Positions 1 through 8,430 of a DNA stretch of 64,000 nucleotides are shown one piece after another. The position numbers were made by a program, and so were the translations under genes. Numbering within the stretch: the stretch's first letter is position 1; each line of letters starts with the position of its first letter. Source of the stretch: Azospirillum sp. TSH58 (GTDB lineage Bacteria; Pseudomonadota; Alphaproteobacteria; Azospirillales; Azospirillaceae); contig NZ_CP022364.1 of NCBI RefSeq assembly GCF_003119115.1, forward strand, positions 2,866,001 to 2,930,000, given 5' to 3'. Below the pieces are notes generated by a model. The model saw only the letters and a list, made by a program, of their open reading frames with translations, did not search any database and was not told the origin of the DNA.

Positions 1-161
1 ATGGGCTCATCGGGGGCTCCGGGCGGAAGGGTTTCTTTGATATTGGTGTGAAACAGGTGCTTGACAGGAGGGGGCGGGGCCTTTAGAAACCCGCCTCACC
101 GCAGCGGCGGCAACGACGCGACAGCGAAACGAGCCTGATGCCGACGCGGTTTTACTGGGAT

Positions 162-236
162 GGGCGCATAGCTCAGCGGGAGAGCACACCCTTCACACGG
201 GTGGGGTCGTAGGTTCAATCCCTACTGCGCCCACCA
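162..236 (+). tRNA. tRNA-Val (anticodon CAC), copy 1
   Basis: The cloverleaf can be drawn directly. A 7-bp acceptor stem (GGGCGCA with TGCGCCC), D arm GCTC/GAGC, anticodon stem CACCC/GGGTG around the loop TTCACAC (anticodon CAC, reading GUG), T arm GTAGG/CCTAC with TTCAATC, and an encoded 3' CCA. It decodes valine. An identical copy follows about 130 bases downstream, so this is a tandem pair. Confidence 0.97.
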
Positions 237-368
237 TCCCAAAGTCCGGTGGTTCATGGGCTTTGCGGATGGTACCATCCCTTCCACCACAAGGGCCGGT
301 CAGGATCGGGGTCCATCGGGCCTCGCGTTGCCGTCTCCGCGGTGCGTCAGCGGTTGTTTCTTTGGGAT

Positions 369-443
369 GGGCGCATAGCTCAGCGGGAGAGCACACCCTT
401 CACACGGGTGGGGTCGTAGGTTCAATCCCTACTGCGCCCACCA
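369..443 (+). tRNA. tRNA-Val (anticodon CAC), copy 2
   Basis: This gene is base-for-base identical to the copy at 162-236, including the encoded CCA. Short flanks are shared too: both copies are preceded by TGGGAT and followed by TCCCAAA, so the duplicated unit is slightly longer than the mature tRNA. The 132-base spacer holds no gene. The flanking TGGGAT/ATCCCA pieces can extend the acceptor stem in the precursor, as often seen in tRNA transcripts. Confidence 0.97.
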
Positions 444-675
444 TCCCAAACACCGCCCCTTCTCCGAAACATCGTTGGAATTCGCCAGTAACAAGCCGTC
501 GCCCCGGTTGCGCGACCATGTTCTGCGGCGTGAATACCACAAAAAACCTCCGCTCAATCGCGCGTGCCTTTTTGAGACGAACGCCGCCGCAGTTGATTCA
601 GATCAGCTACAGCCTGAGGGGTTTTCGTCTATCGCTTCCAGCATCCGATTTGCTCAATCATCTGGAAGCAGTGAC

Positions 676-840
676 ATGGAAGATACGCGCGTGACCCTTC
701 TCGCCCTCGGCCTGCTGGTCGTGGCGCTCGTCGTGATCCTCGGTTCGGTGGTCCTGTCTCCGGCCACCCTGGTCCTCCTGGCCACGCTCGGCGCCTGGGT
801 GAACCTGACCTATCTGGTCGCCGTCACGCTGATGCGTTGA
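676..840 (+). CDS. 54-aa hydrophobic membrane peptide, function unknown
   Basis: This short frame encodes a protein that is almost entirely hydrophobic. Residues 7-28 and 29-52 could form one or two membrane segments, rich in Leu and Val, with charged residues only at the first few positions and at the C-terminal Arg. The ATG at 676 has a GGAAG Shine-Dalgarno-like motif about 9 bases upstream. A longer reading in the same frame starts at 475 but its extra N-terminus looks non-coding. I do not recognise a family. It stands alone between the tRNA genes and panC. An 18-base perfect palindrome sits immediately after its stop. Confidence 0.6.
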   Translation: MEDTRVTLLALGLLVVALVVILGSVVLSPATLVLLATLGAWVNLTYLVAVTLMR

Positions 841-858
841 CCCCGCCCGCGGGCGGGG
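841..858. repeat. 18-base GC palindrome after the 54-aa gene
   Basis: CCCCGCCCGCGGGCGGGG is a perfect inverted repeat starting right after the stop codon at 840. It lacks a T tract, so it is at best a weak or factor-assisted transcription stop. Just downstream, CACCTGCAGG occurs twice (890-899 and 902-911), a 12-base tandem unit with the second copy incomplete. Confidence 0.4.
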
Positions 859-1017
859 CGGGCTTGGCGGCCCAATCCGCCCGCAGGTTCACCTGCAGGC
901 CCACCTGCAGGATGGAAAAATTTCAAATTTGAGCGCTGCCGGTTAATTCCATGACTGGACAGCGCCGGGCCGGCGGTTTATCCCAGCGCCGTTTATGACG
1001 CCTGTGGAGCACCCGCC

Positions 1018-1908
1018 ATGACCTCCCTCGCCGCCGCCCGCCTGCCGGAGTCGGAACAGCCCCTGCCGGTCGTCCGCAGCGTGGACGATCTCCGCGCCCA
1101 GGTCTCCGCCTGGCATCGCGACGGCAAGACGGTGGCCCTGGTGCCGACCATGGGGGCCCTGCACGACGGCCATCTCGCCCTGGTGCGCCGCGCGCGCGAG
1201 CTGGCCGACCGGGTGGTCTCCAGCGTCTTCGTCAACCCGACCCAGTTCGCCCCGCACGAGGACTTCGACCGCTACCCGCGCGACGAGGCCGGGGATTCGC
1301 GCAAGCTCGCCTCGGCGGGCTGTCATCTGCTCTACGCCCCCACGGTGCGCGCAATGTATCCGGAGGGCTTCGCCACGGCCATCTCGGTCGGCGGCCCGGC
1401 GGAGGGGTTGTGCGGCACCTTCCGGCCCCAGATGTTCGGCGGCGTCGCCCTGGTCGTGACCAAGCTGTTCCTCCAGGCCCAGCCCGACGTGGCGGTGTTC
1501 GGGGAGAAGGATTACCAGCAGCTCATGGTCATCCGCCGTTTCGCCCGCGATCTCGACATCCCGGTGCGGGTGGAGGGGCTTCCGACGGTGCGCGAGACCG
1601 ACGGGCTCGCCATGTCCTCGCGCAACGCCTACCTGTCCGCAGACGAGCGCGCCCGCGCGCCGGAGCTGAACCGCGCGCTTCGCGACGCCGCCTCGGCGCT
1701 GGCCGGCGGCGCGGAGGCCGCCACGGTCCTGGAGGCGGTGCGGGCGCGCATCACCGCCGCCGGCTTCGGCTCCATCGACTATGTCGAGCTGCGCGACGCC
1801 GACACGCTGGCGCCGGTGACCCGCGCGGAGCGGCCGGCGCGCCTGCTGGCCGCCGCCTGGATGGGCAAGGCCCGCCTGATCGACAACGTGCCGGTCCTTC
1901 CGGCGTAA
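1018..1908 (+). CDS. panC: pantoate--beta-alanine ligase (pantothenate synthetase)
   Basis: PanC condenses D-pantoate with beta-alanine using ATP, via a pantoyl-adenylate, as the last step to pantothenate (vitamin B5, precursor of coenzyme A), in the cytoplasm. The 296-aa product has the usual length. The nucleotidyltransferase HxGH motif is visible as HDGH (residues 49-52), followed by FVNPTQF and DFDRYPR. The GEKDYQQ segment and the KMSKS-like MSSRNAYL loop also match the family. The ATG at 1018 is preceded only by a weak ribosome site (GGAGC). panB and panD are not adjacent; the next gene is an aldehyde dehydrogenase 140 bases downstream. Confidence 0.96.
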   Translation: MTSLAAARLPESEQPLPVVRSVDDLRAQVSAWHRDGKTVALVPTMGALHDGHLALVRRARELADRVVSSVFVNPTQFAPHEDFDRYPRDEAGDSRKLASAGCHLLYAPTVRAMYPEGFATAISVGGPAEGLCGTFRPQMFGGVALVVTKLFLQAQPDVAVFGEKDYQQLMVIRRFARDLDIPVRVEGLPTVRETDGLAMSSRNAYLSADERARAPELNRALRDAASALAGGAEAATVLEAVRARITAAGFGSIDYVELRDADTLAPVTRAERPARLLAAAWMGKARLIDNVPVLPA

Positions 1909-2048
1909 CCGCCGGCGTTCCATCCCCGGTTCGCACGCCTGCCCACGCCACGGGAAGCATCGCAGACCGGGCGTGGTGCCCTATACTCTCTGCCGAACCC
2001 GCGGCCGACCGCGAGGCTGCGCGCAAGAAACGAGGGAAGGAAGGCACC

Positions 2049-3542
2049 ATGCCGTATGATTCCGTGGACACCGCCCGCCGTCTTGGGTTGAAGGACGCCG
2101 AGCTGCTGCGTTTCCAGGGCTTCGTCGATGGCCGGTGGATCGACGCCGACAGCGGCAAGACCGTGGAGGTGACCAACCCCGCCGACGGCAGCGTCCTCGG
2201 CAGCGTGCCGATGATGGGCGCCGACGAGACGCGCCGGGCCATCGAGGCCGCCGAGCGCGCCTGGCCGGCCTGGCGCGCCCTGACCGCGAAGGAGCGCGCG
2301 AAGGTCCTGCGGACGTGGTTCGACCTGATGATGGCGAACCAGGAGGATCTCGCCCGCATCATGACGGCGGAGCAGGGCAAGCCGCTGGCCGAGGCGCGGG
2401 GCGAGGTGGCCTACGCCGCGTCCTTCATCGAATGGTTCGCGGAGGAGGGCAAGCGGGTCTACGGCGACACCATCCCGCAGCATCTGCCGGGCCGCCGCAT
2501 CGTCGTGACCAAGGAGCCGATCGGCGTCACCGCCGCCATCACGCCGTGGAACTTCCCGGCGGCGATGATCACCCGCAAGGCCGGCCCGGCGCTGGCCGCC
2601 GGCTGCCCGATGGTCATCAAGCCGGCGACCGCCACCCCGCTGACCGCGCTCGCCATGGCGGTGCTGGCGGAGCGGGCCGGCATCCCGGCGGGCATCCTCA
2701 GCGTCGTCACCGGCTCTGCCCGCGCCATCGGCGGCGAGATGACCGGCAACCCGACGGTGCGCAAGCTGACCTTCACCGGCTCCACCGAGATCGGCAAGGA
2801 GCTGATGGCCCAATGCGCCGGCACGGTGAAGAAGGTGTCGCTGGAACTGGGCGGCAACGCGCCTTTCCTGGTCTTCAACGACGCCGACCTCGACGAGGCG
2901 GTGAAGGGCGCCATCGCGTCCAAGTACCGCAACACCGGCCAGACCTGCGTCTGCGCGAACCGGCTGCTGGTGCAGTCCGGAGTGTACGACGCCTTCGCGG
3001 CCAAGCTGGCCGAGGCGGTGAAGGCGCTGAAGGTCGGTCCCGGCCTGACCACCGAGGGGGCGCAGCAGGGGCCGCTGATCGACATGGCCGCGGTGGAGAA
3101 GGTCGAGGATCACATCCGCGACGCCACGGAGAAGGGCGCCCGCGTCGTCCTGGGCGGCAAGCGGCATGACCTGGGCGGCAGCTTCTTCGAGCCGACCATC
3201 CTCGCCGACGTGACCCCGGCGATGAAGGTGGCCCGCGAGGAGACCTTCGGCCCGGTCGCTCCGCTGTTCCGCTTCGAGACGGAGGAGGAGGCCGTGCGCA
3301 TGGCCAACGCCACCGAGTTCGGTCTGGCCGCCTACTTCTACAGCCGCGACATCGGGCGCGTCTGGCGGGTGGCGGAGGCGCTGGAATACGGCATCGTCGG
3401 CATCAACGAGGGCATCATCTCCACCGAGGTCGCCCCCTTCGGCGGCATGAAGGAAAGCGGCATCGGCCGCGAAGGTTCCAAGTACGGCATCGAGGATTAC
3501 TTGGAAATCAAGTATTTGTGCATGGGCGGCATCGGCGGCTGA
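2049..3542 (+). CDS. gabD: NAD(P)-dependent succinate-semialdehyde dehydrogenase (GabD type)
   Basis: This aldehyde dehydrogenase probably oxidises succinate semialdehyde to succinate in GABA breakdown. The 497-aa protein has the family length, the general-base Glu in LELGGNAP (about residue 266) and the nucleophile Cys300 in NTGQTCVCANR. The CVC arrangement is typical of GabD. The ATG at 2049 follows a good GAAGGAAGG ribosome site; the frame is open much further upstream but inside panC, so that extension is rejected. An alpha-ketoglutarate-semialdehyde dehydrogenase is a real alternative, because known Azospirillum enzymes of that activity belong to the same branch. No gabT neighbour is present. 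A strong terminator follows. Confidence 0.85.
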   Translation: MPYDSVDTARRLGLKDAELLRFQGFVDGRWIDADSGKTVEVTNPADGSVLGSVPMMGADETRRAIEAAERAWPAWRALTAKERAKVLRTWFDLMMANQEDLARIMTAEQGKPLAEARGEVAYAASFIEWFAEEGKRVYGDTIPQHLPGRRIVVTKEPIGVTAAITPWNFPAAMITRKAGPALAAGCPMVIKPATATPLTALAMAVLAERAGIPAGILSVVTGSARAIGGEMTGNPTVRKLTFTGSTEIGKELMAQCAGTVKKVSLELGGNAPFLVFNDADLDEAVKGAIASKYRNTGQTCVCANRLLVQSGVYDAFAAKLAEAVKALKVGPGLTTEGAQQGPLIDMAAVEKVEDHIRDATEKGARVVLGGKRHDLGGSFFEPTILADVTPAMKVAREETFGPVAPLFRFETEEEAVRMANATEFGLAAYFYSRDIGRVWRVAEALEYGIVGINEGIISTEVAPFGGMKESGIGREGSKYGIEDYLEIKYLCMGGIGG

Positions 3543-3564
3543 AAGCCGGCCGCTGATTTCAAGT

Positions 3565-3614
3565 AAAAAAGCGGGGCCGGTCGCGCGACGCGCTTTGACC
3601 GGCCCCGCTTTTTT
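3565..3614 (+). terminator. rho-independent terminator after the dehydrogenase gene
   Basis: An 18-bp perfect stem (arms 3565-3582 and 3597-3614) begins with six A and ends with six T around a GCGGGGCCGGTC core, with a 14-base loop. It starts 22 bases after the dehydrogenase stop. The A and T tracts make it potentially active in both directions, although no minus-strand gene needs it here. Confidence 0.93.
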
Positions 3615-3683
3615 ATCTAGAATAAATCATCGTTAAATTTACCCATGCCCCCATCAGGGGAATGATGGGGGAAAGGCGGCCCG

Positions 3684-4136
3684 GTGCGGTTCCTGCTGCG
3701 GCGCTCCGATGGGGAGTCGGTGTCCCTGATGCCCGTCCTCATCGCGGTGGCGCTGGTGCTGCTCGCCGCGCTGGGCACCTGGACCGTGGTGTCGGGCAAA
3801 TCCGGCGCCCGAAGCGCCGGTGGCGACCGCAACGCGCAGAAGACCTACGCGTCCCTGCCGACGATGACCTTCACGCTGGGGGGCAGCGACGCGCGTCTGG
3901 TGGACATCCGCGTGCTTCTGGAGATCGAGCCCACCGGGGACCCGAATCCGGCCACGCCCTTCGTCCCCCGCATCGCCGACCAGATGGCCGACCGTCTGCG
4001 CCAGATCGAGCCGAGCCAGTTGAGCGGGGCCGAGGGCGCCAACCTGATCAAGAGCACCGTGGCGAGCGTGATGAAGCGCGAGGCGCAGACCATCCGGGTG
4101 CGCGAGGTGCTGCTGGAGCGGATGGTGGTGCGGTAG
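3684..4136 (+). CDS. FliL-like membrane-anchored protein (copy 1)
   Basis: The 150-aa product has a short cytoplasmic N-terminus, one membrane segment at about residues 16-37, and a periplasmic domain. That domain carries the FliL signature: a FTLGG strand, an RVLLEIEPT strand and a C-terminal IRVREVLLERMVVR helix/strand. FliL-family proteins associate with the flagellar stator ring and modulate motor torque. No flagellar gene adjoins this one, so the exact role is open. GTG start at 3684 with GGGGAAAGG upstream. A clear paralogue lies at 9938-10435, with matching FTL, RVxLxMEP and VLxxxLVMR segments; a more distant one is at 61184-61606. Confidence 0.75.
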   Translation: MRFLLRRSDGESVSLMPVLIAVALVLLAALGTWTVVSGKSGARSAGGDRNAQKTYASLPTMTFTLGGSDARLVDIRVLLEIEPTGDPNPATPFVPRIADQMADRLRQIEPSQLSGAEGANLIKSTVASVMKREAQTIRVREVLLERMVVR

Positions 4137-4151
4137 GGGCTCGCACCGCTT

Positions 4152-4253
4152 GCCCCCACCCTAACCCTCCCCCGCTTCGCAGGGGAGGGAACTGCCGCCG
4201 CTCCGCAGAAGGCACCCTCCCCTGCGATAGCGGGGGAGGGCCGGGGTGGGGGC
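4152..4253. repeat. intergenic imperfect palindrome (REP/BIME-like), element A
   Basis: Two arms of about 37 bases, starting CCCCCACCCTAACCCTCCCC and ending with its near reverse complement, enclose a short spacer (about 4190-4211). Nested in each arm is a CCCTCCCC...GGGGAGGG palindrome. It lies between the convergent FliL-like and DAHP synthase genes and may form a large cruciform or act as a bidirectional transcription stop. A related C/T-rich, G/A-rich element lies at 7225-7356, suggesting a dispersed family. Confidence 0.7.
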
Positions 4254-4276
4254 AGCAGTGCCCCCAGGAAAACGCC

Positions 4277-5662
4277 TTACTCCGCCGCCGCGCGGCGGTC
4301 GGCGTCGCGCTTCAGACGGGCGCGCTTCAGCTCTTCGGCCAGCAGGAAGGCCAGTTCCAGCGCTTGGCTGGCGTTCAGCCGCGGGTCGCAGGCGGTGTGG
4401 TAGCGCAGCGCCAGCTTGTGGTCGGTGATCGCCTGGGCGCCGCCCGTGCACTCCGTCACGTCCTGGCCGGTCAGCTCGAAATGGACGCCGCCGGCGTGGG
4501 TGCCTTCGGCCTCGTGCACCGCGAAGAAGTCGCGCGCCTCCGACAACACCTTCTCCACCGGGCGGGTCTTGTAGCCGCTGGAGGACTTGACGGTGTTGCC
4601 GTGCATCGGGTCGCTGGACCAGACGACGACGCGGCCCTCGCGCTGCACCTTGCGCAGCAGGGGCGGGAACTTCTCCGCCACCTTGTCGGCGCCCATGCGG
4701 ACGATCAGGGTCAGGCGGCCCGGCTCGTTGGTCGGGTTCAGCAGGTCGATCAGGCGGATCAGCTCGTCCGGATCGGTGGTCGGGCCGCACTTCAGGCCGA
4801 TCGGATTCTTCACGCCGCGCAGGAACTCGACATGCGCGCCGTCCGGCTGGCGGGTGCGGTCGCCGATCCACAGCATGTGGGCCGACACGTCGTACCAGTC
4901 GCCGGTGGTGCTGTCGACGCGGGTCATCGCCTGCTCGAACGGCAGCAGCAGCGCCTCGTGGCTGGTGAAGAACTCGGTCTCGCGGATCTGCGGGGTGGTC
5001 TGGGCGGTGATCCCGCAGGCCGCCATGAAGCCCAGCGTCTCGTCCAGCCGGTTGGCGATCTCGCGGAACTGCTCACCCGCCGGCGAGCGCTCGACGAAGC
5101 CCAGCGTCCACTGATGGACCTTGTGCAGGTCGGCGTAGCCGCCCTGGGAGAAGGCGCGCAGCAGGTTCAGCGTGGCGGCGGCCTGGGTGTAGGCCTGCAT
5201 CATGCGCTCCGGATCGGGAACGCGGGCGTCGGGCGTGAAGTCGAAGCCGTTGATGATGTCGCCGCGGTAGGACGGAAGCTCGATCCCCTCCAGCACCTCG
5301 GTGTCGGCGGAGCGCGGCTTGGCGAACTGCCCGGCCATGCGGCCCACCTTCACCACCGGAATGGCGGCGCCGAAGGTCAGCACGACGGCCATCTGCAGCA
5401 GGACGCGGAAGGTGTCGCGGATGTTGTTCGGGTGGAACTCCGCGAAGCTCTCCGCGCAGTCGCCGCCCTGGAGCAGGAAGGCGTTGCCGGCGGCGGCGGC
5501 GGCGAGGCTGTCCTTCAGCCGGCGCGCCTCGCCGGCGAAGACGAGCGGGGGATAGGAGGACAGGCGCTGCTCCACCGCTTCGACCTTGGACGGGTCCGGA
5601 TAGGTCGGAAGCTGCTTCGCCGGCTTCGACCTCCAACTGTCGGGGGACCAACGCTCAACCAT
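4277..5662 (-). CDS. class II 3-deoxy-7-phosphoheptulonate (DAHP) synthase
   Basis: The enzyme joins phosphoenolpyruvate and erythrose 4-phosphate, the first step of the shikimate pathway to aromatic amino acids. The 461-aa length and sequence fit the plant-like class II (AroA-II) family. Visible markers are the N-terminal [25 protein letters not shown] with metal-binding Cys69, [27 protein letters not shown] and the metal-site segment [18 protein letters not shown] start at 5662. It is transcribed toward the FliL-like gene and diverges from the AmpG-like gene. It is not in an aro operon. I saw no leader peptide or attenuator. Confidence 0.95.
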   Translation of the reverse strand: MVERWSPDSWRSKPAKQLPTYPDPSKVEAVEQRLSSYPPLVFAGEARRLKDSLAAAAAGNAFLLQGGDCAESFAEFHPNNIRDTFRVLLQMAVVLTFGAAIPVVKVGRMAGQFAKPRSADTEVLEGIELPSYRGDIINGFDFTPDARVPDPERMMQAYTQAAATLNLLRAFSQGGYADLHKVHQWTLGFVERSPAGEQFREIANRLDETLGFMAACGITAQTTPQIRETEFFTSHEALLLPFEQAMTRVDSTTGDWYDVSAHMLWIGDRTRQPDGAHVEFLRGVKNPIGLKCGPTTDPDELIRLIDLLNPTNEPGRLTLIVRMGADKVAEKFPPLLRKVQREGRVVVWSSDPMHGNTVKSSSGYKTRPVEKVLSEARDFFAVHEAEGTHAGGVHFELTGQDVTECTGGAQAITDHKLALRYHTACDPRLNASQALELAFLLAEELKRARLKRDADRRAAAE

Positions 5663-5878
5663 GACGCCCGCTCTTTCCTTGTGCTAAGGGTTCCCCAGCC
5701 GGCCGGATGACGGCCGGAGGGGTACTCTGTATAGCGGTCGCCGGGAAATTTTTCCATAGTTTCGACCGCAACTTCCGCAATGGATGATGCGGCCCGTCGC
5801 CCGAAAAAGCGCGCTGGCCGGGGCGTCCGGCCGCGGCCTATACAGACGGATACGCAGGTGTGCGGAAGGGTTGAGCGG

Positions 5879-7222
5879 GTGAAACCATCCTCCTGGGGTC
5901 AGGCGGCCTCCGTCTATCTTGACCGGCGCGTTCTGGCCATTCTGTTCCTCGGCTTTTCCGAAGGGCTGCCGCTGGCGCTGACCGGGTCCACCCTGTCGGT
6001 CTGGCTGCGCGAGGGCGGCATCAGCAAGACGGCCATCGGACTGTTCGCGCTGGTCACCATGCCCTACGCGCTGAAGTTCGTCTGGGCGCCGCTGATCGAC
6101 CGGCTGCGGCTGCCGGTGATGACGCGGCTGTTCGGGCGGCGGCGCGGCTGGGCGCTGGTGGCGCAGGCCGGGCTGATGGCGGCCCTGATCGGGCTGGGCA
6201 GCACCAACCCGGTCACCGACCTGTGGTGGACCGCCATGCTGGCCGTGGTGGTGGCCTTCTTCTCGGCCAGCCAGGACATCGTGGTCGACGCCTACCGCGT
6301 CGAGGTGCTGGAGGAGCACCAGCAGGCCGCCGGTGCGGCCATCCTCGTGCTCGGCTACCGCTTCGGCATGCTGGCGGCGGGGGCGGGGGCTTTGTACCTC
6401 GCGGAGTTCTTCGGCTGGCACGTCGCCTACTACGTCATGGCCGGGCTGGTCGCGGTCGGCATGGTGACGATCCTGCTGAACCGCGAGCCGAAGGTCGCGG
6501 ATTCGGCGGAGTCCAGGGCGCGGGAGCAGCATGTGGCCGACTGGCTGGCCGCCCGCCCGCACCTGACCGGCTGGAAGGCGGACCTGCTGGCCTGGGTCTA
6601 CGGCGCCGTCGTGGCGCCCTTCGTCGAGTTCATGACGCGCCCGGCCTGGGCTGCGATCCTGCTGTTCATCGCCTGCTACAAGCTGGGGGACGTGCTGGCG
6701 GGGGTGATGTCGGCGCCCTTCTACGTCGATCTCGGCTTCGAGAAGACGGAGATCGCCAACGTCACCAAGCTGTTCGGCCTGTGGGCGACGATCATCGGCG
6801 GGCTGATCGGTGGGGTGCTGGTCGGGCGCATCGGCGTGCTGCGCGGGCTGCTGGTCGGCGGGCTGATGCAGATGCTGTCCAACCTGGGCTACGTCATGCT
6901 GGCGCAGGTCGGGCACGACCTGTCGGCGCTTGCGGTGACCGTGGCGCTGGAGAATGTCTGCGGCGGCATCGCGACGGCGGCCTTCGTCGCCTATCTGTCG
7001 AGCCTGTGCAACACGGCCTACACGGCCACGCAATACGCGCTGCTCAGCAGTTTCTACAAGCTGGGCGGGGACCTGTTCGGCGCCTCGTCGGGCTGGCTGG
7101 CCGAGCGGATGGACTGGAGCAGCTTCTTCCTGCTGTCCACCGGCGGAGCGGTGCCGGGGCTGCTGGTGCTGCTGTGGCTGATGACGCGGCCAAGGCGGGA
7201 CGAGGCGGCGGTGAAGGCCTGA
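5879..7222 (+). CDS. ampG: MFS transporter, AmpG (muropeptide permease) family
   Basis: The product has about 12 membrane segments and the AmpG-family features: an ILFLGFSEGLPLALTGSTLSVWL first helix, YALKFVWAPLIDR, and FSASQDIVVDAYRVE in helix 4-5. AmpG imports anhydro-muropeptides for peptidoglycan recycling across the inner membrane. I chose the GTG at 5879 because GGAAGGG lies just upstream. The frame is open back to an ATG at 5780, but those 33 extra residues are Arg-rich, poor in family resemblance and lack a ribosome site. The resulting 447 aa is a normal length. The specific substrate is inferred. A palindromic repeat follows the stop. Confidence 0.85.
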   Translation: MKPSSWGQAASVYLDRRVLAILFLGFSEGLPLALTGSTLSVWLREGGISKTAIGLFALVTMPYALKFVWAPLIDRLRLPVMTRLFGRRRGWALVAQAGLMAALIGLGSTNPVTDLWWTAMLAVVVAFFSASQDIVVDAYRVEVLEEHQQAAGAAILVLGYRFGMLAAGAGALYLAEFFGWHVAYYVMAGLVAVGMVTILLNREPKVADSAESRAREQHVADWLAARPHLTGWKADLLAWVYGAVVAPFVEFMTRPAWAAILLFIACYKLGDVLAGVMSAPFYVDLGFEKTEIANVTKLFGLWATIIGGLIGGVLVGRIGVLRGLLVGGLMQMLSNLGYVMLAQVGHDLSALAVTVALENVCGGIATAAFVAYLSSLCNTAYTATQYALLSSFYKLGGDLFGASSGWLAERMDWSSFFLLSTGGAVPGLLVLLWLMTRPRRDEAAVKA

Positions 7223-7224
7223 TT

Positions 7225-7356
7225 CCTTCTCCCCTCCGGGGAGAAGGTCAGGATGAGGGGGCGGCCGTGAGGCCGACCACGTTGTCTCATTGCAGAGCGT
7301 GGACGCCCTGGCGGGCGCCCCCTCACCCCAGCCCTCTCCCCAGGGGGAGAGGGGGA
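7225..7356. repeat. intergenic palindromic repeat, element B
   Basis: The region between the convergent transporter and catalase genes contains a perfect stem CCTTCTCCCC/GGGGAGAAGG (7225-7234 and 7238-7247). A second palindrome of CCCTCTCCCC/GGGGGAGAGGG type lies near 7332-7354, with GATGAGGGGGCGGCC and CCCCCTCACCCCAG pieces between them that pair with each other. It resembles the repeat at 4152-4253 in composition and placement. It is probably a dispersed REP-like element that can also act as a transcript end. Confidence 0.65.
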
Positions 7357-7364
7357 TTGAGATG

Positions 7365-8261
7365 TTACTTGACCGGGGTCATCTTGCCGGAACCGGGGCC
7401 GGCGCCGAGGTCGGCGCCCGTCACCGGGTTCACGTCGGTTCGCGACATGGTGCGCTTGGCGGCCTCGTTGACGGCCTTCATCTCCTCCGCCGCCAGCCGG
7501 ACGGAGGGGTTGCCGTCGCCGCCGCTGACCGGGGCCTGGTCGGGGGTGACGTTCACGAACTCCCACTGCTCGCCCTGGTTCCACGGGCCGCGGGAGTCGC
7601 CGTCGCCCTGGCTCATGTTGTAGTACTTGTCGGTGTATTCGGGATTGCCCGGCAGCTTGCCCGGCGGGAAGTTGTTGTCGATCGAATAGAGCGCCTTCTC
7701 GAACATCTTCTGGTGCGCGATCTCGCGGGTCATCAGGAAGGTCAGCGCGTCCTTCACGCCCGGATCGGGGGTGATGTTGATGAGACGCTCATAGATGATC
7801 TTGGCCCGCGATTCCGCGGCGATGTTGGAACGCAGGTCGGCGGTCGGCTCGCCGATGCTGTCGATGTAGCCGGCGGTCCAGAGCTGCCCCGCGGAGTTGG
7901 TCAGCGCCGGGCCGCCGCCGTAGAGCAGGGCCAGCGTGTGGCTGCCGTTGCCCTTGGCGATGTCGGCGTAGAGGTCGGTGACCTCCTCCGCGCCCTCGGC
8001 CAGCTTGCCCTTCACGCCCTTGGTCAGCATGGCGACGATGCTGCCGATGATTTCAAGATGGCTCAGTTCCTCGGTCGCGATGTCGATCAGCATGTCCTTG
8101 CGGCCAGGGTCCTCGTCGGCCAGGCCCTGCGTGAAGTAGCGCAAGGCCGCCGCCAATTCGCCCTGGGGGCCGCCGAACTGTTCCAGCATCAGGCTGGCCA
8201 GCTTCGGGTCCGGTTCAGCGACGCGGACCGTGTACATCAGGTTCTTGTTGTGCATGAACAT
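7365..8261 (-). CDS. manganese (non-haem) catalase
   Basis: The 298-aa protein is a ferritin-like dimanganese catalase that dismutates hydrogen peroxide. Likely metal ligands by comparison with characterised enzymes are E35, E65, H68 (in TEELSHLE), E150 (in AAESRAKIIYERL) and H183 (in REIAHQKMF). The C-terminal tail (PVSGGDGNPSVR... MTPVK) is the flexible extension usual in the family. The start is the ATG at 8261 (MFMHNKNLMYTVRV, the canonical N-terminus); the frame continues upstream without family similarity. Glutathione reductase, another peroxide-defence enzyme, is next on the same strand, separated by about 170 bases. Confidence 0.95.
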   Translation of the reverse strand: MFMHNKNLMYTVRVAEPDPKLASLMLEQFGGPQGELAAALRYFTQGLADEDPGRKDMLIDIATEELSHLEIIGSIVAMLTKGVKGKLAEGAEEVTDLYADIAKGNGSHTLALLYGGGPALTNSAGQLWTAGYIDSIGEPTADLRSNIAAESRAKIIYERLINITPDPGVKDALTFLMTREIAHQKMFEKALYSIDNNFPPGKLPGNPEYTDKYYNMSQGDGDSRGPWNQGEQWEFVNVTPDQAPVSGGDGNPSVRLAAEEMKAVNEAAKRTMSRTDVNPVTGADLGAGPGSGKMTPVK

Positions 8262-8430
8262 GCGTAGGAGCCCTTCCGGAGCCTGGATGAAGGATGGAGG
8301 ACGGCGGCATCCGCGGGGGTGCCGGACCGCCGCCATGATCGCCGCCGCCATCGTCGTGTGCCCTCAACACCGGCTTCTTAGAAGCGTTCCAGGAAATCAG
8401 GCTCCTGACCTTTGGTTTAATGTTCGATCG

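Noticed and set aside
263..694. A 143-codon frame running through the second tRNA-Val gene
   Set aside because: It reads across a tRNA and an intergenic spacer, so it is not a protein gene.
5780..5878. A longer N-terminus for the AmpG-like transporter from an ATG at 5780
   Set aside because: The 33 extra residues are Arg-rich and unlike the family, and there is no ribosome site, whereas GGAAGGG precedes GTG 5879.
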